Source of the DNA: CAYMRL01 sp964398985
Lineage (GTDB): Bacteria; Deinococcota; Deinococci; Deinococcales; Trueperaceae
Assembly (NCBI GenBank): GCA_964398985.1
Contig: CAYNOS010000003.1
Location: forward strand, 43,614-107,613
Direction of reading: 5' to 3'
DNA length: 64,000 nucleotides
Both the position numbers and the translations under genes were made by a program. Shown here one piece after another: positions 30,201 through 35,964 of this stretch. Position 1 is the first letter of the stretch. The number at the start of each line of letters is the position of its first letter. The notes beneath the pieces were generated by a model. That model was not told the origin of the DNA. It saw nothing but the letters and a program-made list of their open reading frames with translations, and did not search any database.

Positions 30201-31353
30201 GAGCGATCGTGAACACGGTGGGTGCGCCGCCGAGCACCCCGGCGCCGTCGACCCGCAGAGCGCCGTCCTCCAGTAGCCGGAAGGAGGCCTCGAGGTCGGC
30301 CAGCGGCACGTACTGCAGCGCCCCCGAACCCGTCACCCTGCCCTCGGCGGTGATGTCGCGCCAGCCGGCCAGGCGGATGCTGAGGTCGGCCCTGCCGGTC
30401 ACCTCGAGGGGCAGGCCCTCGGGCAGCGCAACCCTCGTCAACCACATGGCCCCCGCTGCCAGCGTCGGGGAGGCCTCGCCGCTGGCCTCCCAGCGCTTGG
30501 CCGTCACGTTGACCGCTCCGTGCGCCCGCAACGGCCCGCCGAACGCCAGGCCCGTCAGGTCGGCCTCGATGACCGGGTAACGCAGCCGCACCTCGCCGGC
30601 GACGTCGGTGGCATGCAGGTCGACGTCCATGACCTCGCCGCCGGAGAGTTGGAAGGTCCCTTCGATGGTCGAGCCGCGGATCGTGAGCGGCCCGGAGATG
30701 CTCCCGGCGAGCACGCCGTCCCACCAGTGCCGCGCGACGCGCGCGTCGGCGTGGGCGACGGTCCCGGTGAAGGTGCCGGTGAGGCTCTCGTAGCGCCCCT
30801 CGGCGGCGACGCGGCCCTCGGGCGTCCGAACCTCGGCGGCGACCAGCAGGGCGGTGCCTTGCTGCTCGAGGCTGAGGGTGTCGACGCTCATGTCGGGAAG
30901 CGTGAACGGCAGCCTGGCGGCGTTGACCTCCACGTCCTCGATCGCGATCTGCCTGAGCCTCACCGAGACGTTGCCGCCGCTGCCGCCGGCGCCTCCGAGG
31001 GCGAGGCCGTCGAGCAGCTCCTGGAAGTCGACGTCGCCGGTGACGCCGGCCACGTGCACGTCCAGGGGCAGCTCGCCGCCGAGCAGCGACGGCAGGAAGT
31101 AGCCGAGGCCGAGCCTCTCGACCGCGACGTCGGCTCCGCGGGTGCGGACGTCGGCCCGGTGCAGGGTGACGCCGCGCCACGGGTTGCCGCTGGTGCTCTC
31201 GTAGCTGACGCTGATCCCGGCGCCGGCGCCGCTGGCGGCCCGCAGCGCGCGCTGGACGATGGCTTCGCGGATGGGCGGCAGGCTGGGCAGCAGCGCGACG
31301 AGCGCCAGCACCAGGGCGACGGTGATGACTGTGACCAGGCTTCGTCGCGGCAT
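21250..31353 (-). CDS. Giant TamB-like translocation/assembly protein (DUF490)
   Basis: A 3,367-aa protein anchored by one N-terminal helix (RSLVTVITVALVLALVALLP). Nearly all the rest is short alternating beta-strands typical of the TamB/AsmA-like groove that bridges inner and outer membranes. The C-terminal region (from about residue 3010) carries the DUF490 module: SLRFAGREFTLTEAVATFSPSRGYYPDLSV, then an amphipathic barrel-like end finishing in Phe/Arg/Trp. In E. coli TamB is 1,259 aa, so this is about 2.7 times as long; large DUF490 proteins are also known from Deinococcota. An acidic 18-bp tandem repeat sits before the DUF490 part. ATG 31353 was preferred to an upstream TTG (31404) because the membrane helix starts at once. 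No clear Shine-Dalgarno was found. Confidence 0.88.
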   Translation of the reverse strand: MPRRSLVTVITVALVLALVALLPSLPPIREAIVQRALRAASGAGAGISVSYESTSGNPWRGVTLHRADVRTRGADVAVERLGLGYFLPSLLGGELPLDVHVAGVTGDVDFQELLDGLALGGAGGSGGNVSVRLRQIAIEDVEVNAARLPFTLPDMSVDTLSLEQQGTALLVAAEVRTPEGRVAAEGRYESLTGTFTGTVAHADARVARHWWDGVLAGSISGPLTIRGSTIEGTFQLSGGEVMDVDLHATDVAGEVRLRYPVIEADLTGLAFGGPLRAHGAVNVTAKRWEASGEASPTLAAGAMWLTRVALPEGLPLEVTGRADLSIRLAGWRDITAEGRVTGSGALQYVPLADLEASFRLLEDGALRVDGAGVLGGAPTVFTIAPGPQGQRTFLRADGIDLAGSGAPGAADVVLELVEGDGDLDVVWRGELAGRAVTASVEANYQAGVWSGFLTGNDDQGGHFEGAAVYADGVIEGEVTVLEAFPTALSPNARFSVRATGPLDRLGVTMTLAGPEAVTVAGLGDAFPDLRGSVSGVLRGERLEDLSGAFGPVRITGDAALSPPSAALGVTMAPVPVSEDLRLIVPPLEVAVAAGDDGARLEAASAGGDVRLTYAAAGFDLGFSGLQLTGAEEALLLSGAASADSLAGVVDVSLGLPAGTRAFGVTLAEALDLAGTLSLGDRQLALRGELGELPLSFGAAWAAEGDEGVRLEAALTSAPGALLEITAAPGASGLTWRAAGAVEAIEVLAQFGWDGEGVLAEPGALLSGELSGAWADGRLSGAGGSFAGTLRLEDSPDEIAVAVTGAGDALRVDAVGVVAGLDAALDGTLAPGRNPVIAAVAAVGPVTGIALDLAGADASGVFEVPAAGPLQGALLPWSLTASWSERSARVDVGEGGFDVRFEDGSLVASGETALTLAAGSERYRVTARLDGERRIDAVADVVISGEVTQLTQPATADEALLTFSGPLAALAFGGVVSLADVIALAGADVNPEPGVQASGPAASGGFEPVGTLSFAGEIDLTAGPDYRADLSLSAAPTPTAAGYTLTGSLSGSAGDLTANLAGAGLVLLFAEGELSLSAAGASLAPFLPAGFESSLDGELRLAYGSWGGVLDAAVAGSGIDVSARLTGAGDTLGLAAEAAHELGSLQVVGSVAPALELVGSLRAFDDLLAGDLAFTTDGGLSGELDTAAIAVAEARMSLPPQTAAVAWRPGEPVTLRGDGIDVAADSLSAAAGLSGTVDLSGSLAGVAARLRGTLSGTVNDPRLGAVMTGDGVSAVVTGGLAGFELDADVEAAALASGVANLAPQATGVTDVLSGPLTVAGSWTPAGGFRLAVDSALSLGSVAGTVNLSLAGEVDDYAGRLSLESGGADLAAMQVTGTGADLVATLDLSQVDWEELGELLGVEVAVAGGGRVTVGSSPPTFDLTADLSGQAGGLTVTLTGSNRDRLAVGVVGDGLNLSGVLDVDRLAEGISARLTGAIGSQSVAADLSMAADLTSGRFAATAPGLFDVSGTLAGDDGGLRVGALEGRIVELPGPLSEAAPLTLSASGPLTPEPAVTGVLLSEPLGETAALRYAAADGDGNDSGAALTVSWRDLLASIDLVSRTVRVTGSTYFESSGPETRFQSSGPIAVDAVAETLRLTAHDVDLAWSPDAGLSGEARVAGHLPQMYRLIGIAELEAAISTDGAGQLLVTANAGREVALTATLPPVLTNGTGLSGTATVIVDIQGELGSTRVSGSPTLSGTLSAPDLSGPLTVSGDVAGSGSFGFAGGAGRLDLAGEHLRLTLSGQGSTWTSDLSVTDYRLPETLPQAGGATVSFDALASTDPELTASVTNLVIAKGASVLTGGAVLGQALQVALQSQIDLADLELGETPARGQLRGPLVLSAASLGEIRHAKVTAMLDAAGLGYGAAGSLSGTLQVGGSLDDPRVNALLVGDGDISGSVRLDTEPLSGHLILASNLRAAGLVSDLELELTNGRSRGSGIVRYGEAVLTLADTPGGIEMIGAGRLEGWRASVPDDLTSVTVTGRLQALAPTLAGTVTLNLGGNAAGDAAAAGPWLQGEIAALGVAGNPIGDVQIVSEAPGAPVSLSGAGLTARFEPAGLSWSAEVESLTLPGGLSLALRADGKGASGSGSLEVQANADAPAVLASSRVELDLRLEEALTLTGRGEVLGGRLALDAARTPTGSWSGTVEITGAEYQGFAVDARGMLLGDELVPTAVLATSLSDEGSELSLSGRLALGAQGVSVDQQLETGVLGSVLRLQGRALPDTDLLISAEPSLRASPGEPASGALRLFTTSQGLRADGRLSAPLGPLELSLTAADEDGAPALLVELPAAGAGAEASLAATSLAELVSGVLERGLLLSGSGAADGDARVTLSPAPRIELFDFGVAVAGFELDVSGAATAEEVALTGTLSLPTDLPVATSSGRLELPWRADMAAGELLVTSRGELGTMNAAFDTTTGTMLLDVDLSVPAASDGRLAGLAGGAIRGRLGLSPDAGASGTLELSGVALAPSGVGPVTLDADLSLGAGRIGGAATLDTTGGSVSLSGNWSLAELLPGLVEGPPGGSVVLRIRTLEVSDFPGIAEAVPYLAGAVTGVVQLRNGLLVGQLLVPELAVGSEAGEARVEITGTLQKTGLAAQFAGSLFTAELTAGRVGGSARLERFPAELLAESLVGPTDVSADLTGVLRFDVPVGQPADGYVRLATERFVLERAGVETEATLSLVYEDRMLQVERAEFTGRGEWRASGRLGPRELDFDLDAVEADFAPLLGLIPSLARLGLGAEGSFSFTAHGTAADPQVRLAVDALSIAAGGAAFEIDSADVRLEGDELTAALELISGAPAAGRLDIDGRARLQLDPLALREIDFGILGSLAAPGLGVVEDIVGSISLTPDFLPYLRLSGSLGAPLSVSGTLVPLDLRAGGTGLTISAPSLLIDRAVVDADLRLRESASGLLLGGEILADEVVVDPAAGERAAEAVAAGEESPGGEESPGAEVPAGTEEPAGAEEPAGDVALTPAPSTERPQAAFATASPTPRSGPALLGFDALRIRAPQRVTFDSSFASLEAAVDLTLAGTTAEPQLSGNATALRGSLRFAGREFTLTEAVATFSPSRGYYPDLSVTAYSDFDKSRALQGAGGIEFVAPDGPTFRVNLAFSGPVEAAGPDEGGIRFDVRPLLTSDALVQVANGDVASAGRALTEAEILTLMTLGRLELNPELTGAGGFGGAVAQGALDAALDLFVVSEIQNALREALGIDVVEIRTSAFSSLLSEDAEPFSVSVRLGGYINPDLFASYRIGTRNDPSSAFAITNEVTLSYGLGPVDIDLTGRLDFPAAGILASPRPELGLGVRYDFAPSLSVDGGIVLSTDRSLVRFGVSLRW
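22350..22439 (-). repeat. Five 18-bp tandem repeats inside tamB
   Basis: Five in-frame units of 18 bp encode hexapeptides (GEESPG twice, then AEVPAG, TEEPAG and AEEPAG), giving an acidic flexible linker at about residues 2972-3001 of the TamB-like protein. The unit keeps the reading frame, so copy number can change without disrupting the gene. Confidence 0.9.
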
Positions 31354-31530
31354 CGGCGAGGTGGTGGCTTCCGTTCGGTCAGGCCGGGGTGGCGAGGGCC
31401 TCAAGGCGGCAGGAACCCCGTTCCCTACGCGCTTGCTGTGGGCTCAGAATGTACCACGGAAGCATGAGAGCGCCGGTTCGCCGGGCCGCTCACGCACGGC
31501 CGGCAGCGGCCCCTCGCCACCTGCTCGGGC

Positions 31531-31536
31531 TAGCAT
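31531..31536 (+). promoter_or_regulatory. Predicted -10 box for the acylphosphatase gene
   Basis: TAGCAT lies 7 nt before GTG 31544, the spacing expected for a leaderless transcript starting at that GTG. It would overlap the alternative ATG at 31535. Confidence 0.35.
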
Positions 31537-31828
31537 GGCCCGCGTGAGCGACACCGCAGCCGAGCGCCGCCTCACCGCGATCGTCTCGGGGCACGTGCAA
31601 GGGGTTGGGTACCGCGTCTTCGTCAGGCGCCACGCGGTCGATCTCGGCTTGGCCGGTTACGTCGAGAACATGCCCGACGGCAGGGTAGAGGTGGTGGCCG
31701 AAGGGCACCAGGGGGACCTCGACCTGCTGCTGGTGCGGCTGCGCATCGGGCCGATCCACGCCGAGGTCGGTCAGATCGAGACCGAGTGGACCGACGCCGG
31801 GGGCATGAGTGGCTTCTTCATCTACTGA
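31535..31828 (+). CDS. acyP: Acylphosphatase
   Basis: Hydrolyses acyl phosphates. The 97-aa protein has the signature of the family: GHVQGVGYRVFVRRHAVDLGLAGYVEN, with the catalytic Arg in YRVF and the Asn at the end of the strand. It ends in the usual FFIY-like strand. The start is either ATG 31535 or GTG 31544, nine bases downstream; a TAGCAT box favours the GTG, and neither choice changes the family. It is divergent from tamB and overlaps the following trpC start by about 20 bp if trpC begins at 31809. Confidence 0.92.
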   Translation: MARVSDTAAERRLTAIVSGHVQGVGYRVFVRRHAVDLGLAGYVENMPDGRVEVVAEGHQGDLDLLLVRLRIGPIHAEVGQIETEWTDAGGMSGFFIY

Positions 31829-32723
31829 TCTCGCCTTGCCGGACCCGGTGAGCGAAAGCCACCTGCGGCGCGTCCCGGGCGCTCTGGGGCGGATCTGCCT
31901 TGAGAGGTTCTCTGATTACGAGGGTCGGAGGTGGGAAGCGGCAGCGGTTCGAGGTCAAGTGCGTAACCATGCATTTGATAATCCGCTCAAGAGTAGGCAC
32001 GCCGGCCTGCCGACCGGCGCCACGCCGCTCGCCGTCATCGCCGAGGTCAAGCGCGCCAGCCCATCTCAGGGGCAGATCGCCGCCGACCTCGACCCGGTGA
32101 GCGCCGCCAAGGCCTACGCGGCCGGTGGCGCCGCCGCCCTCAGCGTGCTGACCGAGCCGCGCCACTTCGGAGGCAGCCTCGCGGACCTGGTCGCGGTAGC
32201 GGCCGCTCAAGCTGCCGCCCTAGGGGACGCAGACGCACCGCTGCCGATCCTGCGCAAGGACTTCACCATTCACCCGCTGCAGGTCGTCGAGGCCCGCGAG
32301 GCGGGAGCCGCCGCCGTGCTGCTGATCGTGGCGGTGCTCGGGCCGCGGCTCGGCGACTACCTGGACTTGACCCACGCCTGCGGGCTCGAGGCCCTAGTCG
32401 AGGTTCACACCGAGGCCGAGCTCGACCAGGCGTTGGCGGCCGGCTCGCGGATCATCGGCGTCAACAACCGCGACCTGGTGACCCTCAAGACCGACCTGAG
32501 CGTGTCTCCGCGGCTCCTGCGGCGCGCTCGGGACGTCGGATTCGACGGCCTGCTGGTGGCCGAATCCGGCTACCGCACGCGCGCCGACCTGCTGCCTGTC
32601 GAGGGGCTCGCCGACGCGGTGCTGGTGGGCACCAGCCTCGCCGGCAGCGGCGACCTGGAAAGCGCCCTGAGGGCGTTGACGGGGCCGACAGCCGCGCCGA
32701 GAGGGCGTAGCTATACTGCTTGA
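31809..32723 (+). CDS. trpC: Indole-3-glycerol phosphate synthase
   Basis: Closes the indole ring in tryptophan biosynthesis, converting CdRP to indole-3-glycerol phosphate. The TIM-barrel residues are visible: the catalytic Lys in EVKRASPSQG, the Lys in LRKDF, then VNNRDL and the phosphate-binding VAESGYR and GTSLAGS. The reading frame gives 304 aa from GTG 31809, longer than usual at the N-terminus. GTG 31848 is a credible alternative that starts at VSESHLRRVPG. No other trp genes are in the window, so the pathway is scattered. The 3' end overlaps the promoter of the M16 genes. Confidence 0.95.
   Translation: MASSSTDLALPDPVSESHLRRVPGALGRICLERFSDYEGRRWEAAAVRGQVRNHAFDNPLKSRHAGLPTGATPLAVIAEVKRASPSQGQIAADLDPVSAAKAYAAGGAAALSVLTEPRHFGGSLADLVAVAAAQAAALGDADAPLPILRKDFTIHPLQVVEAREAGAAAVLLIVAVLGPRLGDYLDLTHACGLEALVEVHTEAELDQALAAGSRIIGVNNRDLVTLKTDLSVSPRLLRRARDVGFDGLLVAESGYRTRADLLPVEGLADAVLVGTSLAGSGDLESALRALTGPTAAPRGRSYTA
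32712..32717 (+). promoter_or_regulatory. Predicted -10 box for the M16 gene pair
   Basis: TATACT inside the end of trpC lies 7 nt before ATG 32725. No Shine-Dalgarno lies between, consistent with a leaderless transcript of the M16 genes. Confidence 0.5.
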
Positions 32724-32724
32724 C

Positions 32725-34005
32725 ATGCCATTCACTGACTTTCGCGCCGGGCGCTCTGCGGCGGCGCGCGTACCTCGGCAACACCGACTCGCCAACGGGC
32801 TGCTGCTGGTCTACGAACAGCAGCCGTGGCTCGAAACGCTCAGCGTCACGCTGCTCTTCCCGCTCGGCTCCGCCACCGACCCAGAGGGCGAGGAAGGCTC
32901 GGCGACGGTGCTGCACGGCTGGTTGCAGCGCGGCGCCGGCGACCGCGACTCGCGCGCTCTGTCCGACGCTCTCGACGACCTCGGCGTGATCCGCGGCGGC
33001 GGCGCGGGCCGCGAGCACGCGACGCTCAGCGCCGCCTTCCTGGCCGCCGACCTCGAAGCGGCCCTGCCGCTGATCGCCAGCATGGTGGCGGCTCCGCGCC
33101 TCGATGACTCCGAGTTCGAGGGAGCGCGCGACCTGGCGCTCGAGGAGCTCGCCTCGCTCGAGGACAGCCCCACCCAACGCCTCTTGGTCGCCCTGCAGGA
33201 GCGCTTCTTCAGCAGCCCTCACGGCCGCAGCCCCGTCGGCACCTTGGAGGGCCTGATGGCCATCACGCCGGCGTCGGTGCGCGCCGATGCCGCGCGGCGC
33301 CTCGGTCCAGGCGGCGCGATCCTGGCGGTGGCGGGCGGCGCCGATTTCGAGCGCGTGACGCGGGCCGCCGAGGCGTCTTTCGGCGGCTGGAGCGGCGCGA
33401 GCGCGCCGGTTCCGGCGCCCAGCACCCACGCACCGGCCCGCCACCACGTGGCCGCCGAGTCTAAGCAGGTGCAGATCGGCCTGGCGTTCCCCGCGTTCGT
33501 GCCCGGCAGCGACGACGCCTACCGCAACGCCTTGGCGATCGCGGTACTGAGCGGCGGCTCCAGCTCGCGGCTGTTCAGCGAGGTGCGCGAGAAGCGCGGT
33601 CTGGTGTACAGCGTGGACGCGGCCTCGCGCTCGCTCAAGGGCTACGGCTACACGATCGGCTACGCCGGCACCACGCCGGAGCGCGCGCCCGAGACCCTGG
33701 AGGTCTACCTTCACGAGCTCGCGCGCCTGCGCGACGGCGTGACCCCCGAGGAGTTCGCCCGTGCCAAGGTCGGGCTGCTGTCCGGCCTGGTGATGACCGG
33801 AGAGTCCTCCGGCGCCACCGCCAGCCGGCTCGCCAATGACACGCACACCATCGGCAGGCCGAGGACCTTGGCCGAGATCACCGAGAAGGTCGAGAGCATC
33901 GACGTCGACGAGCTCAACGCGTTCTTGGCGGCACGCGAACCGGTCGACCCGACCATCGTCACGCTCGGGCCGGCGGTTCCCAGCGGCCTGGCGGTGGCCT
34001 CGTGA
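32725..34005 (+). CDS. M16 peptidase-like subunit, zinc site lost
   Basis: A 426-aa protein of the M16 (pitrilysin/processing peptidase) fold. The place of the HxxEH zinc motif reads HGWLQRG, so the protein lacks the metal-binding His and catalytic Glu. The C-terminal half keeps the substrate-contact region of the family (GGSSSRLFSEVREKRGLVYSV). Bacterial M16B enzymes often work as a pair in which one subunit has the zinc site and the other the Arg/Tyr contact. The next gene carries the intact zinc site and overlaps by 4 bp. The ATG at 32725 has a TATACT box 7 nt upstream and no Shine-Dalgarno. Confidence 0.9.
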   Translation: MPFTDFRAGRSAAARVPRQHRLANGLLLVYEQQPWLETLSVTLLFPLGSATDPEGEEGSATVLHGWLQRGAGDRDSRALSDALDDLGVIRGGGAGREHATLSAAFLAADLEAALPLIASMVAAPRLDDSEFEGARDLALEELASLEDSPTQRLLVALQERFFSSPHGRSPVGTLEGLMAITPASVRADAARRLGPGGAILAVAGGADFERVTRAAEASFGGWSGASAPVPAPSTHAPARHHVAAESKQVQIGLAFPAFVPGSDDAYRNALAIAVLSGGSSSRLFSEVREKRGLVYSVDAASRSLKGYGYTIGYAGTTPERAPETLEVYLHELARLRDGVTPEEFARAKVGLLSGLVMTGESSGATASRLANDTHTIGRPRTLAEITEKVESIDVDELNAFLAAREPVDPTIVTLGPAVPSGLAVAS

Positions 34006-35264
34006 GCGGCAGCGTGACGTTCGAGCGCGCGGTGCTGCCCAACGGCCTCACCGTGATCGGCGAGCGCAACCCCGACGCCGCTTCGGTTGCCGCCGGGTTC
34101 TTCGTGGCGACCGGCTCGCGCGACGAGACGCCGGAGGTCTCGGGCGTCTCCCACTTCCTCGAGCACATGCTCTTCAAGGGCAACGAGACCTACACCGCCG
34201 AGGACTTCAACCGCATCTTCGACGAGCTCGGCGCGCGCTACAACGCCTCCACCAACACCGAGCGGACCCTCTACTACGGGGCGGTGCTGCCGAACAAGCT
34301 GCCTGACCTGCTGGCGCTGCTCACCCAGCTGATGCGCCCGACGCTGCGCGAGGAGGACTTCGAGCTCGAGAAGAAGGTGATCCTCGAGGAGATCGCGATG
34401 TACGCCGACCGGCCCGACTACTACGTCTTCGAGCTATCGAGCGCGCGCTTCTGGAACGGGCACCCGCTGGGCAACTCGGTGCTCGGGACCACGGAGAGCA
34501 TCACGGCTCTCAGGCGCGACGCGATGGACGCCTATCTCAAGCAGCGCTACTCCTGCTCGAACCAGTTGCTGGCGCTGACCGGCAACTTCGACTGGCAGGC
34601 GGTCCTCGACCAGGTCGAGAAGGCGACGCTGGCCTGGGAGGCGCATCCGACCGAGCGCGTTCGGCTCGACTTCACGCCACGCCCCGGCCGCGACTCCAGG
34701 GTCGACGCCTCGCTGAAGCGCACGCACGTCGCGGTCTACGCGCCCGGCGTCGGCGCGCACGACGAGCGCATCTACGCTGCGGCGATCCTCGGCGCGGCGA
34801 TCGGTGAGGACGAAGGCAGCCGCCTCTACTGGGAGCTGGTCGACAAGGGCCTGGCCGAGGAGGCGACGCTCGGACACGCCGTGCGCGAGGACCAAGGCGC
34901 CTTCCAGGGCTACGTGAACGCCGCGCCCGAGCGCGCCGAGCAGGTCATCGACACCTACCTCCGGGTGCTCCGGCAGGTGCAGGAAGAGGGCTTGAGCGAG
35001 GCGGAGTTCCGCCGCGCCCAGCGCAAGCTGGCGACCAGCATCACGCTCCGCACCGAGACGCCGCTGGGGCGCCTCACCAGCTTCGGAGCCGCCTACCAGA
35101 TCTACGGACGGCAGGTCAGCGTCGAGGAGTCACTCGAGCGCACGCTGTCGGCCACCCTCGACGAGGCGCACAGCCTGCTGGCCGAGAAGCCGTTCGACTC
35201 GCTCTACTTGTTCACGCTCGGACCCGGCGCCCAGGCGCCGGCCGGCGACGCCCTCCAGGAGTAG
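34002..35264 (+). CDS. M16 zinc peptidase, catalytic subunit
   Basis: A 420-aa M16B peptidase. It has the zinc motif HFLEHMLF (about residues 50-57) and the downstream Glu in EKKVILEEIAMY. The second M16 domain (from about residue 190) lacks the RxKRGLxY segment that the preceding gene supplies, which fits a two-subunit enzyme. The GTG overlaps the stop of the first subunit (GTGA). No signal peptide is seen in either subunit, so the enzyme is probably cytoplasmic and degrades peptides; that is inferred from the family. Confidence 0.92.
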   Translation: MSGSVTFERAVLPNGLTVIGERNPDAASVAAGFFVATGSRDETPEVSGVSHFLEHMLFKGNETYTAEDFNRIFDELGARYNASTNTERTLYYGAVLPNKLPDLLALLTQLMRPTLREEDFELEKKVILEEIAMYADRPDYYVFELSSARFWNGHPLGNSVLGTTESITALRRDAMDAYLKQRYSCSNQLLALTGNFDWQAVLDQVEKATLAWEAHPTERVRLDFTPRPGRDSRVDASLKRTHVAVYAPGVGAHDERIYAAAILGAAIGEDEGSRLYWELVDKGLAEEATLGHAVREDQGAFQGYVNAAPERAEQVIDTYLRVLRQVQEEGLSEAEFRRAQRKLATSITLRTETPLGRLTSFGAAYQIYGRQVSVEESLERTLSATLDEAHSLLAEKPFDSLYLFTLGPGAQAPAGDALQE

Positions 35265-35296
35265 CCGTCTCGACCTGTTCTCATCGCGGCGGCCCT

Positions 35297-35302
35297 TACA
35301 CT
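35297..35302 (+). promoter_or_regulatory. Predicted -10 box for the LptA-like gene
   Basis: TACACT lies 6 nt before GTG 35309, again with no Shine-Dalgarno between, the arrangement of a leaderless transcript. Confidence 0.4.
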
Positions 35303-35308
35303 CGCGTG

Positions 35309-35950
35309 GTGCGACGAGCCGCCTTGCTCCTCCCGGTCCTCTTGCTGAGCGTGCTGAGCGTCGCGGCAGAGTCGCCGTTCGCGGCTCTCAGCGTGGTCCC
35401 CAAGGGCCGTCAGGTGCTCGACATCACCACCGGGGTCACCGTGCTGCCCGACGGCGGCTCGGTGATCGACCAGCAGACCGGCGTGACCCTCGAAGCGGAG
35501 CACATCAGGTACCTGGACGGCGCCTTCATCGAGGCCGCCGGCGTCAACGTCAAGGGCGCGTTCGGAGACCTGTTCGCCGACAGCCTGCTGATCGACATCC
35601 CCGGCGCGCAGCTCAGCGCCTCCGGCGGACTCAGCCTGATCCGTGCCGAGGTGGAGCTCTCCGCCGCTCAGATGTGGTTCTTCGCCGGCGACAACGTGGT
35701 GGTCTTCGAGGGCTCGGTGGCGTCGACCGCGCCGCTGTTCGCCGCCGACAAGGCGCTGCTCGACGCCGCCACCGGCGACGTCCTGCTGATCGGCCGCTAC
35801 TCGTTCGACGGCGGCTTCATCAAGCTGACCTCGCCCGCTGAGGGCGGGCGCCTCGAGTTGCGGCTGAAGGTGGACGGCGACAGCTTCACCTACGACGCAG
35901 CCACCGAGATCTCGCAGGAGCTGCTGGAGCGCTTCAAGACGCACCTGTAG
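35309..35950 (+). CDS. LptA/OstA-like periplasmic protein
   Basis: A 213-aa exported protein. It starts with a signal peptide (RRAALLLPVLLLSVLSVAAE). The rest consists of short repeated beta-strands typical of the LptA/OstA jellyroll (VTLEAEHIRYLDGAFIEAAGVNVKG; FADSLLIDIPGAQLSA; NVVVFEGSVAST). The assignment is by strand pattern and by the LptD- and LptF/G-like neighbours downstream, not by a strict motif. Two GTG codons in tandem (35306, 35309) are possible starts; the second stands 6 nt after a TACACT box. It may bridge lipid from the inner to the outer membrane. Confidence 0.65.
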   Translation: MRRAALLLPVLLLSVLSVAAESPFAALSVVPKGRQVLDITTGVTVLPDGGSVIDQQTGVTLEAEHIRYLDGAFIEAAGVNVKGAFGDLFADSLLIDIPGAQLSASGGLSLIRAEVELSAAQMWFFAGDNVVVFEGSVASTAPLFAADKALLDAATGDVLLIGRYSFDGGFIKLTSPAEGGRLELRLKVDGDSFTYDAATEISQELLERFKTHL

Positions 35951-35964
35951 GTCATGATGGGCGG

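Noticed and set aside
26374..30276. A 1,300-codon plus-strand open frame inside tamB
   Set aside because: It is antisense to a coherent beta-strand protein. Its composition is the repetitive Ala/Gly/Arg/Gln text typical of a shadow frame in GC-rich DNA, with no family features.
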